Origin: Paramacrobiotus metropolitanus
Lineage: Eukaryota; Tardigrada; Eutardigrada; Parachela; Macrobiotidae
Length of the DNA stretch: 64,000 nt
NCBI RefSeq assembly: GCF_019649055.1
Contig: NW_026570428.1
Span: forward strand, 1 to 64,000
Direction: 5' to 3'
Below, one piece after another: positions 1 to 11,406 of this stretch. Below the pieces are notes generated by a model. It did not search any database. It was given only the letters and a program-made list of their open reading frames with translations, and was not told where the DNA came from. The position numbers and the translations under genes are program-made. Position 1 is the first letter of the stretch, and every line of letters starts with the position of its first letter.

Positions 1-3000
1 TCCACATTAAGGAATCAGTATCAAAATATATCAGGTTACGTCCAACTTGAGACATATAATTGTATAAGTGAAGGCGGGCATGGGCCGTCGTGAACCTAAA
101 TCAACCAATAAATATTTTTTTAAAAGAACATATTTATTATATTTAATTTACTTACGCCGCAAGGATAACATTAGTCTTTGGGTTAACTGGAATAAAGTCT
201 TCCTTGGACTTGTACGCAACTTGAATAACGGTGTCACTGAAGAATTCGATATTGTGAATTTCCAACGCATCATTTAATAAAAGTTCGTAAAAATCTTTGG
301 GCTCGGAAATGAACTGTGTAGACAATCTATCCTCGCGCATCCCGAGTCGGCCCCAAAACTACAAAGAGAATAGAAACGTTAAGCAATTTCAGCTAATGTA
401 TACCTAATGAAACAGAAGACATACTTGTTTAAAAATAACTTTGCAAGGGCGCGAAGCCCCAGGTTTTTTTCCACTTTCTCGGCGTCAATAGATGCACCTT
501 CTCGAAGTAAAAATTCTTCCATATACTGCTTTTTCTCTTCTTCTGTTTTAACATTAGAGGGCCAACCGCTGGCTTCCGTTTTTAATTTCAAGAAATGCTG
601 GATGTACTCTTTAAATAAACCTTCGCGAGAACTCGGAAAATGCCAAATTTCGTAGACTTTTACCACCGTATATCCCAAGGATAGTGCCTTAATGATTTCC
701 ACAGAGCACCAGACGCCCGTAAGTGATCTTTCGGCGTCTGTGTGCTGACAGCTAGAATTTTGCTGCGTTTCAGCACATAGCCGGCATAGCGGAAAAGTTA
801 ATTTTTTCGGGTACGGTAAGGTAGAACAGGTAACCATAGACTTTTGGGCGGTAGAATGGTCAGGTAAAATAGTCCAAATAATTTTCCAAGTTTGGATCAA
901 AGTCCGCAGTAATTCGCACGTGTGGGCCAACTGGATATCTTTTCCGCGAATTCACAAAGGATATTCCGAAATGACATCGGCAAACCTAAAAAAACACTTC
1001 TCATTAAAATTGAAATTATAATCTTTACTTAACTAGTTGTACCGTATTTTACTCGGGCTCGCATTTATAATGCAACCGTGTCCCGTTGGTCCGGCCATAT
1101 AGAGCATCGCGGGGTTGAAGAGGTGCGTGAACATGAATATCTTTTATTGTTTCACGAAAATCCTCATCGTCTACCAATTTCTGATCGTACTCGCTTTCCC
1201 AAATTTTAATAACAGAGTATCCCATTTGCTCCTAAGGGCAATTTCCGTTGGACGGTTGCCGCAAATCCTCCATCGTTTGCTTGAGATGATTTACAAATGT
1301 GCGTTTCGTGGTTGCGGGATTGCCGTGCCAGAAGTCGCCATAGAATTCGTAAATAATTTCCGCTTCTTCGTCATAGCCGTCCACGTAAATTTTCCAATCT
1401 TCTTTTCCCTTGCAAGTGCTTTGCCTTCCGTCATTTCAATGTAGCACAACCATTTACCATTTGACTGATTGCATGCGCTGACTAGGGTTTTTTTATAGCA
1501 ATAAGGTTTTTCCAATATCCGTGCGCGCCAGAAAAATGGCATATACCCGCAATTGTTAGCGGAAGTAAATGGGCAAAGCCCGCCTGAAATACCATGAACA
1601 ACTTTCGGAATTCTTGAGAGCAGACGCGTAGAGTGTTAACATCCTGTTTGCAGTATTTGACGAGCTCCTCGTTGACATTGTACTTCCCTTTCTTTTTTCT
1701 CCGATCTTTTCGATAAAATCCTTTGATAAAGTCTTTTCTTTCTTTGTTATTCATCAAGCTATAGTTGAAATCCTCCCTTTTAGGATAGGGAATAATTTTG
1801 CCAAAATTTTCTGGGCGATTGACCGGATGAGGGAATTTACCCTTTTGCTCTGTCGCTCCAAACGCTTGAGCCCAAGCGTCGAGCGATTGGGGATTGTAAT
1901 TTAAAGTATCACGAAATTTTATGCCAAATTCAGGTACATCCAGTTGCATAATTTTGAGCCGTTCATTATGAGCTTTGGAACTATCCCATTTTTTAATAAC
2001 CATTTCAGAACAAAAAAACCGTCGAACGCCCGAAGGTTGTGGGCCAAGACATAAAAGTTTTTAAATGATCCGGAAAACAAAAACTCGCAAAATTCTGTTG
2101 TTATATCCCGGCCGATATCGGACGAGTCGGCAGGAAAAATCCATTCCTGGCCGTTGTCGTTTTGGATAACGGCCAGGTTCGGGAAATAAATTGCCCGTTT
2201 CCGGACACGGGTAAGTCTCAAAATCGAAATAGAGAAACTGGGCCTGTTCGTGCTTTTCGAGATCCTGGTCCGTCAGGACTTCGGGCTCAATGTAGCAAAC
2301 ATGGTCATTTGTTACGTGTTCTTTGCACACCGTGCAAAAAATCTCACACACGTGGTCCGTGGTACGAAAAGCTCTGGAGACAAATGATTGGCAAGATGAA
2401 CAGACAAATAGCGTTTGACATACCGTAATCCCGTTTTCTCCCGAGCCAGCAGCGCGGTGATGATTGAAACACTCTTCACCGTTAAATGTTCGGCAGCAGT
2501 CCGAACAGTATATTCTATCTTCTCCAGGATTACATTCGAATCGCAGGCATTGTTTGCAACGGTATTGGCATCGATGGCGATTTTTATGATCGTATCCGCG
2601 ACTGCAACGGTCGCACCAGTATGATGTTTTGAACCAAGCCGGCAGGCTTTTCAAGACATCAAAATGGTTATTATGATGTAACAGACGAATCTTTTTTTCG
2701 GCATATTCGCCGGCATAGACAATCGTATTGAGGTGGTCGACGCTCGTTATCAGGATTTGGTAGTCCGGTAAGGCCATTTGAAACTGTTGAACGTCTTCCA
2801 AAGTATATTGTCGAAGTTCTAGTCCTGCGCTAGCAATGAGTTCGTTTGCCATTTTTGTCTGCAGCGTTCTGTCGGAAGCCGTACAGAGTCCTTTGGTGCG
2901 ATACAAGCATCTGTACAGCGGTATATTATCATCTGCGAGGGCCTTAGCTATAACAAGCGCACGAGCCAGACAGAGGTTGTCTGAATTACGCACAGGTATT

Positions 3001-3537
3001 ACGCTCCTCATGGTCTCCAGCTTTTTGCGCAATAATAAAGGAACATCGTATCGACAGGATCCAGCGGGAAGGTTGGAATGGTGAATTTCCAGCTCAAAAG
3101 AATCATCCAGTACAAATTCTTGGTTTGAATTGAGTACGCGGGAAACTTCTTTCATCAATCGCGCAACGGTTAACTGATCACGACGAATGAAAGGTGTGTG
3201 AATAGGGTACGAGAGGTGACGGCTATGCAACTTGATTCTTACCCGTTCGTGATCTGGGATGTCAGTAAGGATTTCATTTAAGATTTCGTTCAAAATGGCT
3301 GTTATGACATCGGGAATCTCAGCAAAAGGAATATGATTGAGCTGATGAACTTTGCAAGCAAATCTTTACACGTCATCTGATAACGGCGGTTGTAAAATCA
3401 TTTATCGGTTTCAACACAAAAAAGTTCTTTATATGAAGCGGGTCTTCGGTAACATCGTCATCATTAACAGCATTAGTATCGTTATCATTATCAGAATCAA
3501 TTAAATCAGCAGCAGCATCAGCAACTATGCGAGGCAT
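1..3537 (-). pseudogene. Polinton/Maverick protein-primed DNA polymerase B (frameshifted, C-terminus beyond left edge)
   Basis: Family B DNA polymerase that would replicate the element using a terminal-protein primer. The probable start is the Met at 3537, followed by an acidic stretch (3373-3530) and the Polinton-type N-terminal domain with a Cys/His-rich zinc segment (about 2260-2620). Exonuclease signatures follow: DFET near 2227, an AHN..FDGFF segment near 2010-2050, and YCKQD near 1650. Then come the FWHG segment near 1315, a palm motif A of the form DVxSxYP (about 975-995), the region before motif B (about 420-660), and motif C DTDS in the leftmost exon (1-95). An intron at 96-155 (GTAAGT..TTTAG) splits the last visible exons. 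At least five single-base frame changes (near 2195, 1955, 1530, 1050 and 820) break the frame, so I call it a pseudogene, although residue conservation is good. Identification rests on motif order and is firm; exact breakpoints are approximate. Confidence 0.9.
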
Positions 3538-3554
3538 TTTCGCAAGCAGAAAGG

Positions 3555-5007
3555 TCACAGCAACTGGTTCTTAATGACAGAAAAGTGTTCCTGACACTGC
3601 TTTACAAATTCTAACTCATCTGACTTTATATCAACACAATTTTTTATGGTATCGCCAGATCTGATACGTACAGACATGGCTGAGTCATCGGAGGCAGTCG
3701 TAGTACGGTTTTCATGAACAAAAGCTGCTTGGGTATTGGACGTGGTGTCGATAATGCACCACGATAGGGTTTCCGGATGCGCATTGGCGGTGGAGGCGGA
3801 GACTGTTTTTTGGCGGTATTTTGCAAAAGCAGGCGTATTGGTCCATTCTATAATCTTTTCCAGAATATCCATTCCGACAACCAGTTCATTGCACCGTGTA
3901 TTTTTATGGCGGGCAATAACGAACTGTACGTTGGATTTTTTATGCAACCGGTAGAAAGCCATGAAAGGATTATTGGATCCTTTTCTAACAAAGATGCTAT
4001 ACGCATCGCGGTACTGTGAATAACTTCGGAAGGTCCTATCGTCCGTTTATCAGTAAAGGTCTGGTAGAGCCAGTCCACGGATTCAGCGTTTGCTAATCTG
4101 ATACGTTTGGCAGATGGCACGAGATACTGGTCCCCAGAATCCGCTGGCGCTGCAGTAACAGTATCTACAGAAGAAAATATTCAAAAAAGAGTTTAGGATC
4201 AGGATAAGAAACTTACTTTTTGACGATGATGGAAGTGCAGATGTACTGGGTTCAGCAACTTCAGCAGTTGGAGATGTAGTGGCACCAGAGAACGGAACGG
4301 AAAGCGGTGAAACGAACGGCAATTGATCTGAGATAGGTAATGGATCGGGAAGTTGTTGGTCACCAGGGAGAGCTGTAGTGTTATGTGGCGACAGAATAAT
4401 GTAGAGATGGCGCTGCTTGTAGTATTCGTAACGCGCTATATATCCTTGCACTGGATCAATGCCTGCAACATCACTATATTTTGAAAAAAGTTGCAAAACA
4501 AACAAAGCATCAGACTCGCTTTTCAAGTCTTCCAGGCGGCCATATAATGGTGTTAAACGGAATATCTGGTCACCCACTGCAATATGAAAATGAAACTTGA
4601 GGCATATGTTGCTGCTGCTGCTGCTGGCAGAGAAATAAAAATTGTGTAGATACCGTGGTGGCGGATTTCCGCACCAGTTGCTTCATCTATAAATTAAAGA
4701 AATGCTCAGTTTTAAAATTCGGTGAACGAGATGATAAAAATAATTAAACCTTTAAAAATCGGCTGAATGGGTGGTGGAGACCACGGGCTTGATTGAAAGT
4801 GTAGTTCTGGCTGTTGTTGTTGTTGTTGTTGCGTTACTACAATAAATTTACATTTCAACAGCTGTACAAAACGTTTTCGCGTTTAATTATACCCAAAGCA
4901 CTTGTTGCCGGAGTCGTAAGTACATTATAGTCCTGCAGCTGAATTTCCAAGTCACTTAAAACTTTATCCCAAAGAGCCTCGCCATCAAAAGCATTAGGGT
5001 CATCCAT
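3555..5007 (-). CDS. Unknown Polinton gene, Q- and S/P-rich protein with several exons
   Basis: I do not recognise this protein. It starts at the Met at 5007 with a short acidic exon whose donor lies near 4888. A small exon near 4755-4835 encodes a run of Gln followed by SSPWSPPPIQP. Another small exon lies near 4645-4690, and a long exon ends at a clear intron (about 4165-4215, GTAAGT..TCTGTAG) after a Ser/Pro/Thr-rich stretch. The C-terminal half (3555-4160) is mixed-charge and globular-looking; it contains one apparent frame change near 3965. The low-complexity Q and S/P segments resemble animal transcription factors, which is inference only. It sits between the polymerase and the IAP gene on the same strand, so it is probably element cargo. 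The CTG repeats at 4608-4625 and GTT repeats at 4809-4830 are the source of the low complexity. Confidence 0.55.
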
Positions 5008-5167
5008 TATCCATTACGTTTAAAGAATCCACAACAAATGAAAGCAAGTAGAGAAAAAAGGAAGCAGAATAAACGTATTGCAGTTATATAGTATCAGCAG
5101 AATGCAACTGCAACATTTTGCAGTGCAACATTTTGTCACACACAATTTTCCAGAACAGCAAAATGCA

Positions 5168-6525
5168 TCAAGTAAAATAAAGTGACGTGACGGCTTCAAC
5201 AGGCTGACGACAGTACGGGCAGAGGCTTCCACGGTCTAGGGTCGCTTTGGCGCACTGTCCGCACATGACCAGATGTTTACACGGACTGATCAGCGTGTTG
5301 GCATACCGCGACAGACAGATTTTACATTTCAACTGCTCAACGGTGCGGGCATCGTCTCCGACAGGTACTTCGGTGGCATAGTGCAAAAAATGCTTTTGTT
5401 CCAGGAAATCGGCGTTATGGAACTCCACCGCTTCTTCCAGTTCCTCCCAAAAATAGAAACGACCCTTCTTTTTAGCTTTAGCGGCATCAATTTGGTCTTG
5501 ACTGAAGCCAACGAGCCGTGCTTTGTTTTCCAAAACAGTCATACCTACATAATATTATTATTAAAAAACAAACTACACAAAAAAGTAAAAGTGACAAACA
5601 GATCAAACACACCTTGTATTCCAATGTCGGTAACAGGGGACTTGCAAGCTCGTATAACATCGTTGATGAACCGTTTGCCTTTCACGTTCATCAGATATGC
5701 ACAGGCTGGTGATTGGCGGGCATGTTCAATCCATGGTTCCAGATCCAGCGGCAATCCAGAAATGAAAACATAGCAGTAAAACAGCGTACAGCATCCGGGC
5801 ATACCGAAACACCCGGCACAGCAAGACCTGCATAATAATAAAAAACCCATTGTCCTGTAAACAACGGGCGACCGGAAGCGCGAAGCGCTCGGTCGACGTG
5901 TTACCGTCAACACATTAGCCAAATGTGTCGGCAGCGAGCAACAGGGCCCCCCACCCCCTTCGCCTGGTTTAACTGTTCGACCAGTAATCGTAACCGTTGT
6001 TTTTTTGTGTCGATCTGATAGCCAAAAAAATGCTTTGTTGTGAAGCTCACCGCAGTTGTAGAATCCAGCTTCGGCCAGTTTGTACACCAAGTGTTTTTTG
6101 TCTTCGGGCCACGGTCTATCGTCAAGGAAAACGCCCGCGCATACATGGTGTTATACTTTGCGCAGTCGGGATTGTTTGGGGGTGAATGGTTGTACTCAAT
6201 GTTGTCCTGATCGTAATCCATCCGCACCCCGTTGCATTCCACCCACATCTGTGGGAAGTTATCTTTAACCGCTTTGCCAAAGCATGGATTCTTGCACGGT
6301 GTGCGATAGATGCCCGTTAGACATGTTCCTCAATCTCACAGCAGTAAACGCAACGGATCTGGTGCTGGATCCCCGTGCAGTACCAGCCCAGTTCGGCGTA
6401 CTCTTTCGCCACTTCCAGTGTAATTTTACCCCACAACCACGAAATGTTTCAATGCGATTCTCAACACTTTCGGCTGGATAGCGCGGATCCCCACGAGGGC
6501 CAAAAGCACTTGCAAAACCGTCCAT
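5168..6525 (-). CDS. Inhibitor-of-apoptosis protein, two BIR domains and a C-terminal RING, in the Polinton
   Basis: Likely caspase inhibitor / E3 ubiquitin ligase of the IAP family, carried by the element. Exon A (6051-6525) has the start Met and a BIR1 with the pattern R..TF, GWYCTG, RCVYCC and a downstream H-x6-C; it opens BIR2 (AEAGFYN). Exon B (5613-5827) completes BIR2: DAVRCF, then WIEHARQSPAC, the canonical H-x6-C. Exon C (5168-5544) encodes a linker and a C3HC4 RING (CKIC, then PCKHLVMC, then CPYC). Introns 5828-6050 (GTGAGC..TGCAG) and 5545-5612 (GTGTGT..TGTAG) have good borders. BIR1 shows frame changes near 6305 and 6425, and BIR2 loses one base in a T run near 5777, so this copy may be dead. 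IAPs are known cargo of insect viruses and some Polinton relatives; the assignment is strong, activity is doubtful. Confidence 0.85.
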
Positions 6526-6579
6526 TGTTCGGTTAGCGTGTAGCCGTGCGTACGTGCGTGTGTGCTCTATACTCTACGG

Positions 6580-6586
6580 TTTTATA
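6580..6586 (-). promoter_or_regulatory. TATA box of the IAP gene
   Basis: On the minus strand this reads TATAAAA, about 55 bases before the IAP start codon at 6525. Position and sequence fit an RNA polymerase II core promoter; transcription was not tested. Confidence 0.45.
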
Positions 6587-6669
6587 AAGCTCAGTGTGAA
6601 CAGCAAAATGCTGAGCAACAATTTGCTGAACCGGATTTTGTGGTCAGGGTGTTTAGAGTATTTGATTAA

Positions 6670-6677
6670 TATAAATA
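6670..6677 (+). promoter_or_regulatory. TATA box of the plus-strand gene at 6754
   Basis: TATAAATA, 77 bases before the start codon at 6754. With the TATA element at 6580-6586 on the other strand it makes a compact divergent promoter of about 230 bases between the two start codons. Confidence 0.4.
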
Positions 6678-6753
6678 CAGGCTTCTAATTCCAACTCGTT
6701 TTCATTATTCTTCCTGACACTTTTAGTTAGTCTACCTTTTCTTCTGATATACC

Positions 6754-7824
6754 ATGACTGGTCTACCTCCTGCCAAACGCGGTTTCGTACCCGATAAAAC
6801 GGATCTTGTTGGGAAGCAAAGCGCAAGTTTGCGAGCGGAAAGATCGCTTTCCACTATGAAGGATTCCCCACCATGAAGTTCGGGTACGACAAGTTCATCT
6901 GCACCCGCATCAACAGTGACACCCAGGCCTTGGAGTTCATTATTGGCGACTTTACGACTGCCAATCCTCCTGGACCAGCTGCGAAATGGACGCTGGGAGA
7001 GAAACACATTTTCTCACCAATGACCAGTTCATGCGCCTCGTTGGACTCATCTACAACAACATTACGACTTTAATCCGGGACCCACAGCTAACCAGCGGTA
7101 ACCTGTCCACCCTGTTTCACCTCGGAAACGACGTCTACTTTGTGTGGTCAAGCTATGACAGTGTAGCGCTGGCCAATATCCGCCAGTTCTGCAAGAGAGG
7201 CAACGGCGACATGCAGGCCACCAAGAATGGTGTTTCTTTTGGGATAAAGTCGTTTGAATCGCTTCGTACCACCATCCAAGACCTGTCAATGTTCAAGGAC
7301 ATCAATGCTTTGCTGAAAGCACGTGGCTCGCTGGTGATTCACAACGAACCAACGGCAGCGGATTTCTCAAGCCTGCTGGCTGGCCTGCCGTTCACCATGT
7401 ATGGTATGTGGCTTGACCGTCTGCACGAGAACTGTGCACGTTGCGGGAAATGGTAACGTTGTTTACACAACCGACTGTTCGTGAAGCCAGTCATGCCTGT
7501 GAATGGGGATTGGGCACACTGAATCTAACGGAAGAAATGATGAACGACATCATTACCGAGCTTGGAAATGGCAAACGTCTTATTGGCATGATGTTGTTAC
7601 TGCGTCCTTGGGGCCAACTTACCGGATTTGACGACATTTTGGGTTTTAACGCCAAACAGTTTTTGGACCAGCACAAGGATACCCTGTGGGAGTCTGTCAA
7701 GCGTATTGCCATGGAAAAGCTGAAGATTACGGAGATTGGAGACGGGAAGATGAAACTACCTATCGAAGTCAACCAGGCCCAGGAAGGGAACAGCGGCAAC
7801 GGTGGTGAAGACGGTAGTGTCTAA
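6754..7824 (+). pseudogene. Unknown plus-strand Polinton gene, about 350 residues, frameshifted
   Basis: I do not recognise the family. The start Met at 6754 is followed by a basic N-terminus, then a long soluble-looking protein with no clear signal peptide, membrane segment or metal motif, and an acidic, Gly/Asn-rich tail (EGNSGNGGEDGSV) before the stop at 7822-7824. Three single-base frame changes (near 6815, 6985 and 7440) interrupt one otherwise continuous coding sequence; each flanking frame is open and reads naturally into the next. It lies divergently to the IAP gene and is convergent with the protease gene. The region is richer in G+C than its surroundings and has no introns. A structural or DNA-binding element protein is possible but nothing shows it. 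Confidence 0.55.
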
Positions 7825-7990
7825 GACGACGGAAACGTTTGCGCTTTGTGTTACGGTAAAGCATGACTGTGTTACCATAAAAATTTGAAATGTAAAACGC
7901 GAAAAAAAACAGTGCTGATTGCTTCTACTTCTACCTCAGGGACATAAAATGTGAAATGTAAAACCCAAAAAAATCTGCTGCTTTTTTATT

Positions 7991-8470
7991 TTATTCAAGT
8001 TCTGCATACATTGCTGTGTTCATGTTAAAGTGATTGTTTACCCATTGACAAACCATTGCATCATTGTTTGCGTAATTTTTTGTGAAATAATGAATAATGT
8101 CTTTATATGATTCTCCGCTGGCGCGCTTATAAATAAAAAAAATGCAAAATTGACCGCAGACTGTCGAAAACGTTTGTTGTATACGTTCCATTTGATAAAC
8201 AACATGTAAATCAGTTAACCATTCTCTGATCTCGTCAAAATACTCCACAGATCGTCCGTACGAGTCAAAAAACTCGATGGACGACGGCTCGCTCTGATAG
8301 AATGCTAGCCAGTGTTCACCAGAACCACTGGATTTGTCCGTGTTGACGATGTAGGCGGCAGGTAAAACATTGGACAGTTCGGGAAGTGTATCCCGGGCAT
8401 AAACTCCTCGAAATATCCTCTCAGTTTTTGGATTTTGGCAAAGTAGCTTTGTTATTGTTCGATTATCCAT
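7991..8470 (-). CDS. Adenain-like cysteine protease (Polinton PRO)
   Basis: Virion maturation protease of the adenovirus/Polinton type (C5/Ulp1-like fold), 159 residues, about the usual Polinton length. The catalytic order is visible: His in GEHWLAFY, Asp in IEFFDSYG, then Gln/Cys in CGQFCIFF (residues about 65-125). The FRGVYARD and LPAAYIVNTD segments before the His are typical of Polinton copies. The start Met at 8470 lies five bases after the capsid protein stop (8476-8478), as in a tightly packed late-gene block. Unlike most of its neighbours this frame is unbroken. Confidence 0.92.
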   Translation of the reverse strand: MDNRTITKLLCQNPKTERIFRGVYARDTLPELSNVLPAAYIVNTDKSSGSGEHWLAFYQSEPSSIEFFDSYGRSVEYFDEIREWLTDLHVVYQMERIQQTFSTVCGQFCIFFIYKRASGESYKDIIHYFTKNYANNDAMVCQWVNNHFNMNTAMYAELE

Positions 8471-8475
8471 TTTAG

Positions 8476-9867
8476 TTAATTGGTAAAGTCACAAATTAGC
8501 TGACGGAAGTTGTTAATTTCTATTACCGCGTCAAACGTAAGAAACGTGACCATGATCGTGGGCTGCTTGAGCGGTTGGTTGAAGACTACTCGGATGCCTA
8601 AATTACCCTGACGGATTAGACTTAGAGGGCCGAGTCCGGTCCCCCTGGCGTCAAATCAAAGCCGTAAATACAAAATCCGTTTGCATACTCGTCGCGATTA
8701 AAAGGCAAGGCGCCAAAGGACTGTTACGCCGTCCTAAAGTTTCTAGCAGACCATCATAGCACTCCAAATAATTACCGTTTGCATAATCCGGCTCGTACGG
8801 CCGATTAGGAAAAGACTGTCCATCAACTTCGACGCTGATTTGAGACAAATTAAAGTGTTGAAAATTGAATGGATTTGTCTTTTCGTGCCGTTAAATGCAT
8901 CCGCTGCGACAAAAGCCACAAAAAGCACCTTGGGGACTTGACCAACGTGTATGTTATTAAAAACAGTGCTTTGTATGTTGGCAGGTAATTCGATCGGGCG
9001 CATCAGAACACGTTCTATAGGATATTTTGCTGTTGTGGTTAATAACCGCTTGCTTATAGCATTCATGTATTCTGGAACCCCTGTAATAGCAATACATTAG
9101 ATTTTTTATGCAGAAATTTTCAAATTTTTCTACTGCTTACCAACATAACGGCGAACAAAATTCTTGGATTGCGTATGAACAATTTAAATTCGTCCTGCGC
9201 CGGATTCGCAAAATCACGAAGATAGAATTCGGGTTTATGTAAAACAAAGCGTATTTGTAACGGAACTCCAGTTATCAAAGGCTTGTCTTGCATGAAAATA
9301 TCCGAAAACAATTTCCCGCTTAAAGGAATGTATTCATGTTTTGCGAAAAGCCTGAGTCGAGACTGTTCGGCTGAGTTGTTAACAGAATCTTCAAAACTTC
9401 CAGCGACATCCAAGTAAAAGCCACAGGATGTTAGCTGTGTATTCATCGCCTCCTTTGTGTAATTTAGCAAGCACTCAAACATTGCTCTGTATGGATAATA
9501 GATTGCGCAGTCGCTGACCAATCGGTTAGCAACCGAAACTTGAACTGATTGAAACATTGAGTGAATCAAATTATTTACAGGAGCACAGGTATCCGTCGCT
9601 TTGATTCGCTCCCAACTACCATCAGCAATCCTTTTTTCAATGCTACTTCTAATTCTATGCTTAAGTCCGGTAAAGAAACCATGGCGTTTGATGAAGGAGC
9701 TATATAAAGTTTATGTCACCACCCGCCGGAATATTTTCCGGAATGGCGGCTAATGGGGCCGATTCTTTCTTCTTCTGTCCGGAATCGGTCCGCAAACGAA
9801 GGCGGTATGGCAAAAATGTGCGATTCTGCAGCAATGGCAGGTTCTGACCCTTCGATTGGCAAGTCAT
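8476..9867 (-). pseudogene. Polinton major capsid protein (double jelly-roll), frameshifted
   Basis: Major capsid protein of the PRD1/adenovirus-like double jelly-roll lineage as found in Polintons. Recognisable landmarks in order: an N-terminal FAIPPSF segment (about 9790-9815), a VNNLIHSMFQSVQV block (about 9540-9580), the YPYRAMFECLLNY block (about 9465-9500), a PIERVLMRPIELP region (about 8985-9020), VDGQSFPNRPYEPDY (about 8775-8825), and the C-terminal QGNLGIRVVF and DAVIEINN blocks (about 8490-8600). A possible start is the Met at 9867. Frame changes near 9850, 9600, 9090, 8870 and 8620 break it. It sits next to the protease, a hallmark order of virion genes in these elements. Confidence 0.85.
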
Positions 9868-9871
9868 TTCA

Positions 9872-10190
9872 TTAAATCAGGAAGATCAAATGGTGGGACA
9901 CGGCGAATTTTGGTAGTCGTTTCGCTTCGGTGGCTTCTTTAATACCTTTCTTCCTTTTACCGCCGCTAGATGTTTGTTGAGTTGGTGCGAGAACGCGGGC
10001 GATTTTGTTGCCCACAGATTTTGCAGCTTCATGTACCATGTAGCTGCTTCTTTTAAGTGAGGCAGCAGCTGCTAATGCGGCTTGTCCCTGCGGCGCTGCC
10101 GCCTTACAACTAGTGCAACAAAACGAGCAACCTTGGAAAATACTGCACGCAGAAAACTACCAAACCTCCACCGTTTTGATAGCTTCCACG
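9872..10190 (-). pseudogene. Small basic core-like protein (pVI/pX-like candidate)
   Basis: Short frame with a hydrophobic stretch (FGSFLRAVFSKVARF) followed, after a frame change near 10120, by an Ala-rich segment and a strongly basic tail (SGGKRKKGIKE). The stop is at 9872-9874, five bases before the capsid protein start at 9867. Small basic, partly hydrophobic proteins next to the capsid gene are common in Polintons and have been compared with adenovirus core or membrane-active proteins. The comparison here is by position and composition only. Confidence 0.4.
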
Positions 10191-10841
10191 ATATCGAACA
10201 AATCCGCTCCCCAGCTGTGTATTGGTAAATCATCAAATAATCCTGGATCGGGCAAAAGCTTTATATCCATTTTCAGTATCTTGCCGGTCGGAAGTGGGCT
10301 TCACCATCGATTTTCCTGTTGCGAGATTTAGCGTTGTCTCCGAGATCAGTGGCAATTGTTGCTTCGATGTTGTCGAAAATGGGTCGTAAAAGTGGAACAT
10401 AATGAGGCATTTCAAAACGTTCCGTGATAATTTTGAAAGCCTCGTTGCTAATAGGCACTGCTCTTAAAACTTGCGCATACGTGTCACCAAGCAAAGTAAA
10501 ATCCGCAACATCGCAATAAATATATAAGATTGGTTGCCAATCATGGCGTTTATAGCTTCCTGGGCAGTAAACAAAAGTTTTGGATAATTATCAGTGCCGG
10601 CTTTGACTTTTTCGTTCCGGTTGTTGAACGCTTTCTGAAACGGACGTATTTTGTTTTGAACCGGTTCCTTCGGTATTTTTTTGATGACGGTAATTCTGTT
10701 TTTTCGCAGATATAGGCTGTTGCTGCTGGCTTTGGCGCTGGTGTTTGCGCAGGCGGCAGGTGGCGGTTGGGGCGGTGAGAACTGTATTTGCTTTCGCAAC
10801 TGTTTGTTGTCGAGCTTTCTTTTCTTTGAAAATTCCTCCAA
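10157..10841 (-). pseudogene. Unknown Polinton protein with basic, Pro-rich N-terminus
   Basis: Unrecognised. It starts close after the minor capsid stop, with a Lys/Arg-rich and PPQPPP-containing N-terminus (10640-10841) and a more globular C-terminus (TYAQVLRAVPISNEAF at about 10430-10480). Two frame changes, near 10500 and 10280, separate three open segments. The last, ending in a run of acidic and hydrophobic residues, overlaps the start of the core-like frame. It belongs to the virion gene block by position, and a structural role is inference. Confidence 0.4.
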
Positions 10842-10846
10842 CTGAT

Positions 10847-11406
10847 TTAAACCGTCAAAATTTTGCTAAGGTCAACAATATTTGCAGGATCAGAATACCA
10901 AACAGTTGTCGATGCTGACACCCCAATATGCGTTCAGCAGTTCATTGTTAATAGCCAGAATAACGTATTGGCATTGGTACAATTTGCACTTTTGATTGTT
11001 AGCTAGTAATTCAATTGAAAGGCTCTCCTCTTTTGGATTCTTGTCCTTTTGCCAAGAGGAGCTTCGGAATTTGCGAAGATTGTTGCAATGATTTGTTCGT
11101 TGGTATAATTACCGGCGTAAAAAGTAATGCGCTTTTCTCAAATAGGAACTTTTCCAACCCTGTTTTAGCATCCGAATTTGTTGCAATATCGTAAACCTGC
11201 AAACAATCCATGGTCTGGTCTGTAGGAGATTGTACATGGAATTTGGGTAATAGAGTTCGACAATTGCAACTTCCCATTTCCAGACAATGAAATTGTTTTG
11301 CATAATTTGGTTTTCCAACTGGATGCAGTGTTATTCAGTAAATATCTGTGCAAGCATCACTCGGCAATGTGATGTAAAATGGCTGTTGATATTGCAAGCT
11401 ATTCAT
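10847..11406 (-). pseudogene. Polinton minor capsid (penton-type single jelly-roll) protein, frameshifted
   Basis: The N-terminus PFYITLPSD right after the Met at 11406, then the I-x-LSG-x-WEVAIVELYYPN block (about 11225-11290), is the signature of Polinton minor capsid proteins. Downstream the sequence continues through several short frames to a stop at 10847-10849. There is an in-frame stop shortly after the N-terminal motif and at least three frame changes. Its start codon overlaps the integrase stop (ATGA), suggesting a packed arrangement in the ancestral element. Confidence 0.65.
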
